Counted from the first letter of the stretch, positions 12,439 through 23,560 are shown. The stretch: DNA of 64,000 nt from Polytrichum commune (GCA_950295325.1 OX485804.1:22876001-22940000); one strand, 5' to 3'. Program-made: numbers and translations. The notes: generated by a model from the letters alone, not told the origin.

Positions 12439-13683
12439 AGGTTCAATTGTTCAACCTATCATAATTATTTTTGCATACCCCATTAATGGTTCACAACAAC
12501 ACATTGGGTGATGTGACTTGTGTTATATATTCCCAAATTTTTTTGTTTCCTCAAACCTAGTGTTGTAGTACCATAGGGGTGGGTTGCTACACTATAAGTT
12601 GTATTTAGTATCAAATGGTAATGTGTTCATGTCAATGTAGTAACTTTTTGAAAGACACTTCTCATGAATAACTTTAAAAGTAGTACCATTCCAATCTACT
12701 CTTAGTTCATCCACTTTTTGGTATATTATGAATCCAACATTTATGCAATGAATTACTGTCATGAATGATTGAGATTTGGATGAAATTTTACTTAGTAAGT
12801 GATTGTAATTGCAACATTGTAAATCTAGAATGTCCAATTCATTCTCAAGAAATGACAAATAATGTTGGTTTTGGGCAAGGCAAATAGAATTGGCGACACT
12901 AAAAACAATATTTGGTGTAGCAAGAACTAAACGACGACATTTTGGGAAGCACACCGATGTCGATGTCAATTTTGTCAACAAAGTTTTGGTTGACTCTCAA
13001 ATCACTCGAATCTATACAAAAAGTAGGGGTTCCAACCCAACACCAATACCGATGACGTTCCAATTGATGTATAAAGTGTTGGAATGTGGCATTGCACCAA
13101 ACCCACATAGGATTCCAACCGCCACATGGCGACCTCCAACTCTTTGACCAATTCCACATCACACGCGGAAGGCATGTAAGCTTATATTCGGAGTCACATC
13201 TCTTCCAAATAAAAATTCCACACATGTATCCATCAATATCTTAATTATGCAACATCAAGAAAATATCTTCCCAATGAAATTATTTTTGAAACTCGTGAGC
13301 CAAATCCAAAAACGACACACTAAACATTGTATTTAGTCTCACTTACTATTTGTAATTACTCAATGCTATATCTATTTATTAATTATCTTATACTTTACCA
13401 TCACATGTGAAATCGATTGTTTGGACATCATAGAACATTAACAACTTCACTTGGTAAAAAGTTACATCAAGAGTAAGAAAAATAAAAAGTCAGAGAAGTT
13501 TCATGAATTTATCACTCTATGGACGAGGTCAATGACATATGTGGATCAAGGTCTATTAGTTTAAAGGACGTCATAAATATCTAGAAATGATATAGCGAGG
13601 GTCAACAACAGGTGTAGAAGCTTCATGTATAGAAGGCTACTAGAATTTGGGTAGTGAGGAATTATGTAGTAGGAGCCACCATA
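12439..13683. other. Gene-free stretch with a repeat F copy
   Basis: A copy of family F is seen at about 13330-13460 ('AGTCTCACTTACTATT', 'CGATTGTTTGGACATCATAG'). The 108-129 aa open frames here overlap on opposite strands and show no domain. Confidence 0.45.
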
Positions 13684-13823
13684 GAGAGCTCCCTATTCCA
13701 ACATGCATTTGTTATTTTTCCGCTCAAAATGTGTCATGTGTCATGCTCACATTCAGCATGACCACTTGTATCCCATGTGGAAACTGCAATTTGGCACATG
13801 TAAGGATGAAATAGGGAGCTCTC
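13684..13823. mobile_element. 140-bp Stowaway-like MITE
   Basis: It begins GAGAGCTCCCTATT and ends with the reverse complement AATAGGGAGCTCTC. It is flanked on both sides by the dinucleotide TA (13682-13683 and 13824-13825), as expected for Tc1/mariner-type insertion. The interior has no coding capacity. Assignment to Stowaway rests only on the TA duplication and small size. Confidence 0.55.
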
Positions 13824-14157
13824 TACAATAATATGTAGTTCAAACAATTGACACGATTAGCTAGAAATGAAAATATGTAGCTCAAAATGTGTTTTTGTGG
13901 ATGGAGATGTTCAATCCATGTCCCTTGAACATTTGAAGGTTAACTCTTAACATAGAGGCACAAGAGGCTTTTTATGAGTCTCAAGACATCGTGTGGAGGT
14001 GTTGAAGATTACATATTCTATATCATAGGCTTAAAATGTCAAAAGCGATCCACCTAAAATAAACCATGTTTCGATTGCATTTTTCTAATTGAAGAATGCA
14101 TACATAGAACAAACGGATAATGTTAACCAAGGTTGTCTCAAGACATCGTGTGGAGGT

Positions 14158-14201
14158 GGTGAAGAGTCTCTCAATGATGTAATGTTGAGAGACTCTTCAC
14201 C
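14158..14201. repeat. Perfect 17-bp-arm hairpin
   Basis: GGTGAAGAGTCTCTCAA (14158-14174) pairs exactly with TTGAGAGACTCTTCACC (14185-14201) across a 10-nt loop. The left flank repeats a segment seen at about 13977 (TCTCAAGACATCGTGTGGAG), so a short direct duplication preceded it. Confidence 0.9.
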
Positions 14202-14518
14202 CTTTATAGTTGTTGCACACTCATATGTAAACCACAAACTTCACCCAAAGTTTAACCCTTCTTCTTCTTCTTTCATTATCTTTGTCAATGTCATTGTTTG
14301 GGGTTTTGTAGTGAACCCATAACTATAAAAGTATTTGTATTAGATTACCATCTCAACTTTCAAGTCATGTCTTGACATTCATTTGGTGGCAATTTCAAGA
14401 CAATAGGTGGGTTACAAATTAGTTTACATGCATGTGAGGCACACACACACATTAAAAAATTATAGTTATTGTGCCCCAATTGGGCCACATCGATACCCAA
14501 GCTCTTTCAAATCGATTT

Positions 14519-14531
14519 GGGGGGGGGGGGG
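14519..14531 (+). repeat. G13 homopolymer
   Basis: This is a run of 13 G, one of several G or C runs of 10 or more in the window. Confidence 0.95.
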
Positions 14532-14709
14532 ATTGTAACAAATTACGAAAGCATCTTGCCTTAGTGTCACTCTTCATTGCGGTACCCAACCGCGTTGGTG
14601 CACAAAAGGGTTATTAATTGAACATGTCTTGTACATCGTAGACACATAGAGTGATGTTGTTTGAGGTCAATGTTTGCATGTACAAAAGGGGTTATTATGT
14701 GATGTTCAT

Positions 14710-15320
14710 AGTATGTACTCGTATTTGACACCAAGGCTATGGAATTAAGTTGCATCTTTGAGTATCAATTATCCTCTTTCCCTTATCTCATACCTTGAGA
14801 AATATACCCTATATACGTGTACTCTTAAGCAAACACGTGCATGGACTCCATTATGTTTTGACATGAAGATTACATGATTATGCACATCAAGAGTGTTATT
14901 GCTTGGGGAGACGAGGTCACTCGGTGGCCACCCTGTTTTGCAGTTTGGGTTGTAACTCTCGCAACGTTGTTATTGAGGGTTTTGGAGCAAGAGGGCACGA
15001 TGCAGATGGACTAGTATGTTGGTTCTCCCAAGGTGGTTATATTTTGGTTCCTTTATTGTAATTAATTCTTCAATATGTGCCAAAAGAAGAAGAAGATGTA
15101 GATGGACTAGTGGAACCACCCCCAACATAATAACTAAATATATAGGGTAGTGAATCGTAATGATACTTGTGTTGATAATACATGCATCAAGTACCCGTCA
15201 TTTACACCCAAATTATGGAATTCAATAACATGGGTCCCCTCGCCCATCAAGTATCTTCTTTCCCATACCAAGTACTTGAGAAATATGCCCAAAACATACC
15301 ATGCATGGAATTAATATATA
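14710..15320 (+). repeat. Diverged tandem duplication, about 480-bp period
   Basis: The segment around 14735-14815 (TATGGAATTAAG..., 'CTCTTTCCCTTATCTC', TTGAGAAATATACCC) recurs at about 15215-15295 ('TATGGAATTCAATAAC', 'CTTCTTTCCCATACC', TTGAGAAATATGCCC). The decayed TRIC copy lies between these two repeats. Confidence 0.55.
14838..15016 (+). pseudogene. Decayed copy of the TRIC gene 5' leader and start
   Basis: This aligns end to end with the leader and first codons of the intact gene (18840-19052): 'CGTGCATGG', TTGGGGAGACGAGGTC against TTGGGGGACGAGGTC, CTCTCGCAACGTT against CTCTCGCAGCGTT, and GATGCAGATGGACTAG against GATGCAGACGGACAAG. At least seven CG dinucleotides of the parent are TG or CA here, the signature of methyl-cytosine deamination. 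The first start codon is lost (ATG to ACG) and the fifth codon is a stop (TAG). Homology ends soon after, so only the 5' portion was copied or survives. Confidence 0.8.
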
Positions 15321-15749
15321 TGTGACATACAAATCGGGGGACAAGTTTGCTCACTAAACATCAAGGTTCATAACACATCCTGCAACTATTGACATTCAAG
15401 TCTCTGTAGAGTTTTATGCTAAGGTGACATACCATTATTCAACCATGTGGATCGGTTTCATGACTTTGCAATATGTTAATTATGGTCTATGGGCTCCCCA
15501 AACAAAGTAGGAATGTTCATTACTATTCATACATTTGGGTTGACACTTGGAAATTTGGGTGGAGTTAGGGTGAGTTTCCATGTAGGCTACTCACCCACCA
15601 AATTCTAGTGTGAATAAGGAAAGATCCACCGAAATGTAGAGGGAATTTAGTGGGGGTAGGGCTTGTATGTGCCAACTAGCTACTCCCATATTCTCAAATA
15701 TGGGCCCACTTATTAAACTTGTGATGTACCCTAGCGGTGCCTTGATTAA

Positions 15750-15785
15750 GAGATTGATTGATTGATTGATTGACTGATTGATTGG
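15750..15785 (+). repeat. (GATT)n microsatellite
   Basis: This is an imperfect tetranucleotide run inside the left outer arm. The matching arm at about 17127-17140 carries the complementary AATC repeats. Confidence 0.9.
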
Positions 15786-15964
15786 GGAAGAATGATGAAT
15801 AACCATACTTTAATGTATTTAGCATGTGAGCATATGGTCATTATCGGCAGACGAGTCTAGAAGAAGAAATGGGCTAGAAAACCCATCAATGAATTGTGTA
15901 CAAGGGCTAGTAAACTCAAGAATGAGTGGTGCACAAGGGCTAGACAAGCCATGGACAAACTGTG

Positions 15965-16225
15965 CATGGGAGTTAGACGACTTCCGAAGGGAGATTTTGC
16001 ATTGGAGTTAAACACCTCCCTCTGGAAGATCTTTGTGTTGGAGTTAGACCGCTCCAACTATAAGATATGAATCGGAGTTGGACAACTCCTAGTGGCTGGA
16101 TGATATTCATTGTAGTTAGACAACTCTCAATGGATAGATGAATAAAGTTGGAATTAGAGAGTTCCAACTAGAAGAACGAATGAACAAATCAAGTTGGAAT
16201 TAGACAATTCCAATTTGAAAAATGT
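15965..16225 (+). repeat. Array of degenerate short palindromes (GGAGTTAGACAACTCC type)
   Basis: At least seven variants of a 16-bp dyad occur about every 30-45 bp, for example GGAGTTAAACACCTCC, GGAGTTAGACCGCTCC, GGAGTTGGACAACTCC and GGAATTAGACAATTCC. In several, a change in one half is matched in the other. The array is part of the gypsy-derived block. Confidence 0.8.
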
Positions 16226-16299
16226 GATTGAATCAAAAGATGAAAGAAGGTTCCACTGGAACCCAAGATAGAAGATTCATAGTAGATATAAAGTTGGAG

Positions 16300-16720
16300 C
16301 TATGAATGTAAGACCTTTAATATATTTGGAAATAGAATGTAAAAGTAGCGCCTTTGGCATAAGAGGAAGCTTGGGAGAGGAGAGAATATATTTTTTATTT
16401 TTGTCTCTCTTCTATGGTCGGGTGGTTCGAGCTTATAGTCAATTATATTGTGTATTTTCCAATCATCCGGTAACTTTAGTTTATAAGCGATTGGTCCAAT
16501 TCTCTTAACAATATCAAAAGGACCACAAAACCTAAGAGACAATTTCTTTGACATTCCCAATTTCAATATGGATCTTTGAGGTGTGACTTTTAGGAAAACT
16601 TTATCACCTACCTCAAATTCTCAAAAACTTCTTTTCTTATTAGCATAGTGATTAGTTCTATCTTGAGGACTCTTTGTGCTCATTTTCATATACTCAATGA
16701 CTTCATTCATTTATCTAACC
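16300..16720 (-). pseudogene. Ty3/gypsy integrase C-terminal fragment
   Basis: The minus strand encodes a recognisable integrase C-terminal (GPF/Y) region: FEVGDKVFL-like, then PQRSILKLGMSKKLS, RFCGPFDIVKRIGP, and AYKLKLPDDWKIHN. This is the usual order for plant chromoviral or related gypsy polyproteins. The frame is interrupted upstream, and the N-terminal catalytic core is absent. It is one arm of an inverted duplication with 16770-17040. Confidence 0.8.
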
Positions 16721-16769
16721 ATTCCAATGACTATTTGAACCCCTAACTCAGGGTATGAAAGTGTCAATC

Positions 16770-17040
16770 AAATTGTTAGAGAAATTGATTAAGTCATTGA
16801 GTCTTTGAAAATGAGAATGAAGAGTACTCAAGATAGGACTAATCATTGTGTTGATAAGAAAATAAAAACTTCAGAATTTGATGTAGGTGATAAAGTTTTC
16901 TTGAATCTCACACCTCAGAGATCCATATTGAAATTGCGAATGTCAAAGAAATTTGTCTCCTATGTTTTGTGGTCCTTTCGATATTGTTAATTCGATCAAT
17001 CGCTTATGAACTAAAGTTATCAGATGATTGGAAAATACAA
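16770..17040 (+). pseudogene. Ty3/gypsy integrase fragment, inverted copy
   Basis: This is the plus-strand counterpart of 16300-16720. It contains 'QDRTNHCVDKK', 'EFDVGDKVFLNLTPQRSILK' and 'LRMSKKF', then frameshifts within the GPF/Y region. The arms differ at many sites, so the inversion is old. Confidence 0.8.
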
Positions 17041-17368
17041 TCTCTTCCTCTGGAGTTGTTTCACTCCAATGACCATTTGCTCACATGCTAATGGCATCAA
17101 AGTATGGTTAGTCATCATTTTGTCCCCATCAATCAATCAATCCCTTATCAAGATACCACTAGGGTACATCCCAATATAAGAATTAGATAATTCCAACTGG
17201 AAGAATGTGATTGAGTCAAAAGATGGAAGAAAGTTCTAGAGGAACCAAAGATAGAAGACTCATAGTAAAACTAAAGCTAGAGCTATGAATATAATAATGT
17301 CACTTTATTTGGGAGTAAATAGTAAAAGTAGTGCCTTTGGCATAAGAGGTAGCTCGGGGGAGGAGAAA

Positions 17369-17370
<2 letters not shown>

Positions 17371-17401
<31 letters not shown>
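17371..17401 (+). repeat. (AT)n microsatellite
   Basis: This is a run of about 30 bp of AT inside the rightmost gypsy-derived direct copy. Confidence 0.97.
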
Positions 17402-17404
<3 letters not shown>

Positions 17405-17819
17405 TTTTTTTGTCTGTCTCGTATGGTCGGGTGGTTCGAGCTTATAGTCAATCACATTGTATTTGTTATGATGGAGTTTTTTTTTATAGTATACTCCATT
17501 GAAAGTTCACAATTATTGTATTGGGTGTAAAAAAAAATTATATTATTTATAAGTGGTTGAGGTACGTGATACACCTCCTCTTCTTAGTTACCAAGGATGG
17601 AGTTCTAGACCAACATTGGTTCTCTTGAGTCTCCATTGGTCTTAATCATTTAGTGACTGACACTTGTAGGTTAGAGATTCTTAAGTGGGCACATTGAAGT
17701 CCATCGGCACTGCCCATGGCCCTCCACATTCTAGCGGACCACTAGAATGCGGTTGGATGGCATCTTGTGGTTGATTACATGAGAACACCTCTGACCCAAT
17801 ATTATCTAGCATCTAGTGG

Positions 17820-18020
17820 GCGAGAGCGGCCTACATGGAAAGTCACCCTTATACTCCCGGCAATATTCACATGAAACATTGTTCATCCCGGTATTGTCCA
17901 TTAAAAACACTATTCATAACAACGATAACACTATTCATAATATTCTTATTATTCATTATTCGTACCGGTGTCAATTTCTTCCTATTTTATAAGTTTCTTC
18001 TCATGAAGATAACATAATGA
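17820..18020 (+). repeat. Dispersed repeat family H, copy 1
   Basis: Its core consists of CACTATTCATA-type repeats ('AACACTATTCATAA', ATTCATTATTCGTACCGGTG, then TGTCAAT and 'AGTTTCTTCTCATG'). Much of it matches 46229-46427 in order. Confidence 0.6.
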
Positions 18021-18329
18021 AAACCCACGTCACATGCTAAATATAAAATGGAACATAACTATGCAACCGAAGAATGTTATGGAAGGCAATTTGATCATAA
18101 TATTGAAGGTGGGCATGATGAAAATGAACAAATGGAAGGGGGTGATGACAAATAATGAGCCCTTCAACTAAATCAAATAAGTTACAAGTATGGGCATGTG
18201 TTGTCATGACCGTTTGCACATGTGCATAATGAGACACCACTTTTAAGTGATTTCTTACATTATTGGAGTGGTGGACAACGTTAAAGTGATGAACACCACC
18301 ATCGCCACATTGCCCATTGTATATATAGT

Positions 18330-18680
18330 AGAGGCACCTACTCCTGATGAGGACCCCATCTACAATCTATAGGGTACATGAATTTCGATTAGGCCGGAAC
18401 CCATAGTGCCATGATGCATGATGCACGAGTGCTCAAATGAGGAGAAATGAGCGATTATGGTAGACTCTAGACATTGGTATTATGTTCAGACCAACTTTTA
18501 GCTTTAAAAATTCACAATAATTTCAATTTAAGAAATAAAATTATCAATAAAATTGCAATCCTCCTAATTTGCAATCTTCCTACATGGGAAAAAAATATTG
18601 CACCACCTTATACTTCTAAAGATCTGGTGCAAAATATCTTATGTGATCGGTTATGGGTGCCTCTACTCTAGATAGGGTAA
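18330..18680 (+). repeat. Dispersed repeat family A, copy 2
   Basis: It is collinear with 1031-1620 ('GATGAGGACCCCATC', 'GACCAACTTTTAGCTT', 'CTTCCTACATGGGA', GTGATCGGTTATGGGTGCC). It lacks the hairpin MITE present in copies 1 and 3. Its right end lies about 160 bp upstream of the likely TRIC leader. Confidence 0.7.
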
Positions 18681-18730
18681 CGATTCCTAGCAATTCTTGT
18701 GCTAATGGTTCAAATCCAGGATATGTGTGA

Positions 18731-18831
18731 GATACCCGTCTCTAATATCCAGGGTATGCCTCGGATACCCTGGAGCAGGGGGCCGTCTCGGCCAGTTAGA
18801 TACCCGGGACACGGATTACTTTTAGATACCC
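18731..18831 (+). repeat. Four GATACCC motifs and a small hairpin upstream of TRIC
   Basis: GATACCC occurs at 18731, 18764, 18799 and 18825. CCAGGGTAT (18749-18757) pairs with ATACCCTGG (18765-18773) across 7 nt. The cluster lies directly upstream of the inferred TRIC leader and may be promoter-proximal. A regulatory role is only a guess. Confidence 0.45.
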
Positions 18832-19034
18832 GGTGTAGCCCGTGCATGGTCTCGAGTATGTCTCTGACACGGAGATTCTGGGATTCTTCACAGCGAGAGC
18901 GTTATCGCTTGGGGGACGAGGTCGCTCGCCGAAGGCCGGGCTTCGCAGTTCGGATTGCAGCTCTCGCAGCGTTCAAGTCGCGGAGGGTTTTTGAGGCAAG
19001 GCAAGATTAGGGTAGGGAGGAAGGGAGGGAGGGC

Positions 19035-22016
19035 ATGATGCAGACGGACAAGCGGAAGGGGGCGATGGCGGAGAACAATCCCATCCAGATGGTGCAGTTG
19101 AAGATGCGGCAGTTCGATGCCCATCTCAAGGGATGGCTCAAGAAGCAGCCCGCGGCGGTGGAGGTGGCTCTCGTGACCGCGGGAAGCGCCGTTCAAGGAG
19201 GTGCGATTGGAGCTCTCATGGGAACGTTCACGGCCGACATGGCGTCCACACTGCCCGCTGCTCCCCCTGGGGTTAGCCCCCAAGCCGCAGCTTCTCTACA
19301 GCAAGCCAAGGTGAAGTCACATCTCTCTTTCTCTCCCTCTTTCTCGTTCTTGTAATTCCTGGAAGCAGATATTTCTGATGCATTCCCTCTTGATGGCCCG
19401 AAAAGGGAAGAGAACGGAGGTTATTGGAAATTCGGGGTTTTAGTTCGTACGGTTTTGCTGGATTTGGAATGCATGAGGGATTTAATGTGCTCGTTCTAGG
19501 ATAGGTTCTGAGGCTCTCCTTATGGGCATAAGTTTTAGCTTCGAAATTCTTCAGGACATTTGTGGAGATTGAGGACGTTTTAGGTTTTCATCGCCATCTC
19601 GAAGAGGGTAATATCTGGTAGGTGAATTTCTGGACACCGAAATTTCTGTACTTGGCTTAAATTGGAAACAAGACAAGTCTGTGACTGGGGAAGCTTCGAA
19701 AAGAAAGAGAATGTAGGTTAATGGAAATTTTGGGGGTTTAGTTCATGTGGTGTTTCAGGAATTGGATTGCATGGAAGATTTGATGTGGCTGTTGCGGGTA
19801 GGTTTTGGGAAATTATCAGCTCCGATGTTTAGGACTTTTGTGGAGCGCTCAGTAGTTTTCCCTCCGCGACCTTTTGTTAGGTTTAGGGTTTCATCGCCAT
19901 CTCCATGCCAGGGTACCTAATTGTAGGTTAAGTTCTAGCTGCTGAATTCCTAATTCTGTTCTGGACTTAAATCGGAAACAAGATTAGTCTGTGACACTCT
20001 TGTTGACAGTGAATTTTGGAGAGTAGCAGGAATCTTCTGGTTAAGGTGTTTCATGAAGAAGTAGATGTCAGATGGCACTTGTGTAATTCGAAGGATCTTG
20101 CAGCTGTAGAATGCGATCAGCCTCTGTATTTATCTGAGTCGTTGCCACAATGCAATTCCTTTTTAATTGTAGGGCATGATTAAAACTGCTGTGGTGGGTT
20201 CACTTAAACTGCATATCATGCCTCAAGTGGTATTTCAAAAGAAGGGTATACCATAATGTGTTGTGTTTAGGGTTTGTGACTACATTGATACAAAGATTTG
20301 TATCCCTGATGTGCCTGGCAAACTTATGGAGGCACTATTAGAGTGGACATGCATGGAAGCGTGTGTTTTAGGATTGAGGACAGTTGGTTGTCAGATGTTA
20401 TTATCTGGTCAGGCGGTTTCTAGAATGGATGAATTGCAACTATTCAGCTTCACACTATGTTGTTGGTTTGCAATCACCTATTAACATCGTTGTCTCTTGG
20501 GGCTCCCCTGCCACTTTACATCACTAAGCGTTTAGTTTTGACAGAAGATGGGGTAATTGGTTATTATAACTTGGCTGGTTTACAAACACCTGACATGGGT
20601 ATGCAGTTCCTTCTGTCCTTTCAATTCCTTTTGAAGTGTGAAGGAGTTGAGAGGGAATGCAGAATCCCTGTCATTTTGGATCAAAATGCTGATGAGCTGG
20701 ATTGCTTGTGACAGGCTTTTGCAGGAGGCCCTATGATACAGGCACGTAATTTTGCTGTGATGACAGGTGTCCAAGCAGGTCTCACGTGTGCCATGAAGCG
20801 TGCCCGCGGTGGGGTGGAAGACATTCAAACAAGGTGTTCTTTTTTAAAGCTGGAAATCACAAATTTTACCTAAGTGTTTCCAAGATTTGTGTTTGTTGGG
20901 CATTTCTTCTTCAATGCTGGAACCTCTGCAAACCTTTCAGTATTGCTAAGGGTTTTAGGAGCACTTTGTGTGTTGGGTTGCTGTCAACTGAATTTGGACT
21001 ATATCCTATGTGATGTGCAGCATGGTGGCAGCATTTGGCTCAGGTGCAGTATTCTCAGCAGTGAGTGGAGTGGGTGGGCCTAATGTTCTTGGAAATGCCC
21101 TCATGACTGGATTTTTCTTTTCAGTTGTTCAAGGGGGTTTGTACAAGGTGATGAATCTCTCCCAATAAATCTCTCCCAATGTCTGTCTGCTGCCTTATGG
21201 GTTTGATTTTGTGTCTATTAGACCTTAATCTCGTGTTTGATGTTCAGTTGTGCAAAGTTGAGGTGACAATGAAGGCACCCGAGAGTCAAGGAGGAAGGGA
21301 TTTAGTACTGGAAGATTCTGGTAAATTATTGGTGGCTACTTGTTGGAGTGTTGTTATACTTAGTATTGTTGGGCATTGTGCGTCCAGGTTGGCAAGCAAT
21401 TCGGAAACAAACCAAGCGATGACAGGTTTTATTCTCGAGGGAAGACCATGTTACAGAACCTTGAACTACAGAAATATGAAAAGAACTTCAGAAAAGGCTT
21501 GCTCACAGATTCAACTCTTCATCTGCTTAATGAAAGGTCCATTCTGCTTCTACTCAAGGGTGCATTGTTGTTTGTGTGTGTTTATTGCCTATCGTGTACC
21601 AAAAACTGCTGTTGTAAGTTCAGTCTCCATTGAAAATGCTAAAGAGTCACTAAATTCTGAAATAGTTTGACGGAGGTGGATCTGTGTGTGTAGTACTGAC
21701 AGCTTTTGTGGTTTCTGTGCAGTGCACTTAGAGATGTAAATATTCCACCAGGACCAAGACTTCTAATTTTGGAACATGTACAACGGTAGGTGGATCTAAG
21801 CATGCCCTTCTTGCAGCTTGATTCCTACTAAGAGACTTTCAAGTATTTTGAACCTCTTGAAGTTTTATTCTGCTTCTCTAGCTTGCTTAGATGGGCTCAT
21901 GAGCTGAACCATCAAGGATCAGACTTCGTATGACCATGGGAGTTGCATGCGAACTAACTCTTCGTTGACTTGTATACAGGTCTGAAGACCTGACAGGAAA
22001 AGGCGCTTCTACTTAA
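19035..22016 (+). CDS. TRIC1: Tim17/Tim22/Tim23-family tRNA import component (TRIC/HP30 type)
   Basis: This six-exon gene encodes about 256 residues: exons 19035-19310, 20715-20833, 21021-21147, 21388-21536, 21723-21785 and 21980-22016. All introns are GT-AG and phases join without a break. Residues 1-92 are the soluble N-terminal part (WLKKQPAAVEVALVT...). Residues 93-175 carry the PRAT-type glycine-rich membrane region (GGPMIQARNFAVMTGVQAG, then GSGAVFSAVSGVGGP). Residues about 205-245 form the C-terminal SAM-like domain (LQKYEKNFRKGLL ... LRDVNIPPGPRLLILEHVQ). This layout is that of Arabidopsis TRIC1/TRIC2 (HP30, HP30-2), known for tRNA import into mitochondria. Family length is about 260 aa, so the model looks complete. 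The start is the first of two adjacent ATGs, after an upstream in-frame stop. A decayed copy of the 5' end lies 4 kb upstream. Confidence 0.93.
19393..19995 (+). repeat. About 298-bp tandem duplication inside TRIC intron 1
   Basis: CGAAAAG...GGTTATTGGAAATTCGGGG from 19399 recurs from 19697. Both units end in TTAAAT(T/C)GGAAACAAGA and 'AGTCTGTGAC', and both include TTTCATCGCCATCTC. The duplication lies wholly in the 1.4-kb intron 1. Confidence 0.8.
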
Positions 22017-23144
22017 AGGGTTTCACACCAAACTAAATGAGTAGGATAGATCAACGGAAGAGTGTCACGCGTATTGCAATGGGAAAAAATAAATGTTTTG
22101 TACCTTTATTTTTGATCGATAACTGTTATTGCGCATCTTTGCTTTACCTTTGTGTGATGGTGGGTTTCACTATGGAGTACATCACAGATTTTATGATGCT
22201 TGAATCTGCATCTGAAATGGAGGTCAGGATTGTGAAAGGTGGCCATCTTAGATGTTTTTGTGAGTTTGTGTTTTGAATCAGCTTCGTGAGATTCATCATT
22301 GCTGAAGTGAAGTGCTCACGAACACCCATGGTACTTTCTTTGCCATGATGGGTCAGGTTCATGTAGGTGGCACCGAGGGCTTAAAATAACAGATACTTTC
22401 TCTAAATTGCTTGAATGGTAGTAGTTGCATTACACTATTGCATGTAATTAACCATTACTTGAGAGGTGTAATGTGATTGCTGTAGGGTGGATGATATCTT
22501 AAAGTGAGTGCAGGCTGTGGTTTTTTGGTTAGTAATCATAAGATCATGTTACAAAACCTTACAAGTTTGGCATACTTCAATCTTGTGAGTAGGCCTTTCA
22601 TGAAGTGAAATGCAGGGATTTGTCCATAAGGTATGTGGCTTAGTGGGTCTTTTTGTGGGCATTTCCAACTCCGCATACAACTATGGCCGTTGGGTCAGAT
22701 TGGGAACTGTCTCTTCCGTTCTGAATATTGTTGTTCAAGTTTCAGAATCAGAGTTGTTTTGCAAAATTATAAGAGGTTGAGGTACATCTATCTTTCTCTT
22801 AGAAGGATCACATAGGCCCTCGTAATGGTGTTCATGTTTTGAGCACATAATCTACTCTCTTCGTATATTTTGCTCCAACAGGTACCAATATAATGAAAGA
22901 TCTTGATTTGCTTTTTGTGGTACTCTCAAGTTCTTTATGTACTTATCATTTATGACATCAATTTTATATTCCATTAAACTCATTATAGGATTTTCACTTG
23001 AGCTTTAGTACTTACAATTTATCATCATAAGAGGGTTAAAGACAAAAAGGTATAAAAGTTCAACCACTGACATAACCTGACAACTACTGCTTGTACTTGA
23101 ATTTGAGAAGTTGAGTTCAATCTATATCAGAAAGAAGAATCAAT
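22017..23144 (+). other. TRIC 3' UTR and downstream spacer
   Basis: The composition remains gene-like (T-rich, moderate GC) to about 22800, consistent with a 3' UTR of unknown length and spacer. No further exon or gene is recognised. Confidence 0.4.
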
Positions 23145-23560
23145 AAGCATACGAGTTAAGGAAATAACCAATGTAGGTGAATGGTCTTAATATATAGGTG
23201 AATGCATGGTATAAATAACAAACACCAACAATGGTATCAAAGAACCTACCTTTGGGCATCAAAATTAAAATACCAATCAATTATTGATATTTGGGTGGGT
23301 GTGTCAATATGAGAGGATCTTTGTATACTCTAGTTATTATCAGGGTCAATATCATTTTGAACCTTCTTGATCTTGGGCCGATTTTGCCTGGGTATGAAAG
23401 TTCTTGCATGGTACGTTATATAGACTCAAATGGTGTTGGAAACGCAAACAAAAAGAATAGAAGATACTCATATCCTAATGGTATGAGAATGTGTGAACTC
23501 ATTATACATACCCAAATGGCATAGAAAAACACGATTCCATACCAACATTGGTGATAAGTG
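23145..23560 (+). repeat. Dispersed repeat family E, copy 2
   Basis: Landmarks match 8990-9480 and 36225-36620: 'TATATAGGTGAATGCATGGT', 'ATCAAAGAACCTACC', 'TATTGATATTTGGGTGGG', GTTCTTGCATGGTACG. Confidence 0.7.

Larger units (their letters stand above)
15718..17480. mobile_element. Rearranged Ty3/gypsy remnant forming a broken palindrome
   Basis: The outer arms are inverted copies: 15718-15845 (GATGTACCCTAGCGGTGCC, then GATT repeats) against 17060-17170. The inner arms are inverted integrase fragments (16300-16720 against 16770-17040). Two other blocks, 16190-16465 and 17178-17475, are direct copies ('GTGCCTTTGGCATAAGAGG', TATGGTCGGGTGGTTCGAGC). The element has therefore suffered inversion and deletion. 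No intact long terminal repeats or coding regions remain. Confidence 0.65.

Noticed and set aside
18690-18720. GGTTCAAATCC, resembling a tRNA T-loop
   Set aside because: The flanking 5-bp stem does not pair (only three of five) and no acceptor, D or anticodon arm is found.
18699-19010. 103-aa open frame just before TRIC
   Set aside because: It ends before the TRIC start in another frame and covers promoter and leader sequence; the decayed copy shows no constraint on it.
20538-20549. TTGACAGAAGAT, matching the first 12 nt of miR156/157
   Set aside because: It lies in TRIC intron 1 without a foldback partner and diverges right after 12 nt, so it is a chance match.
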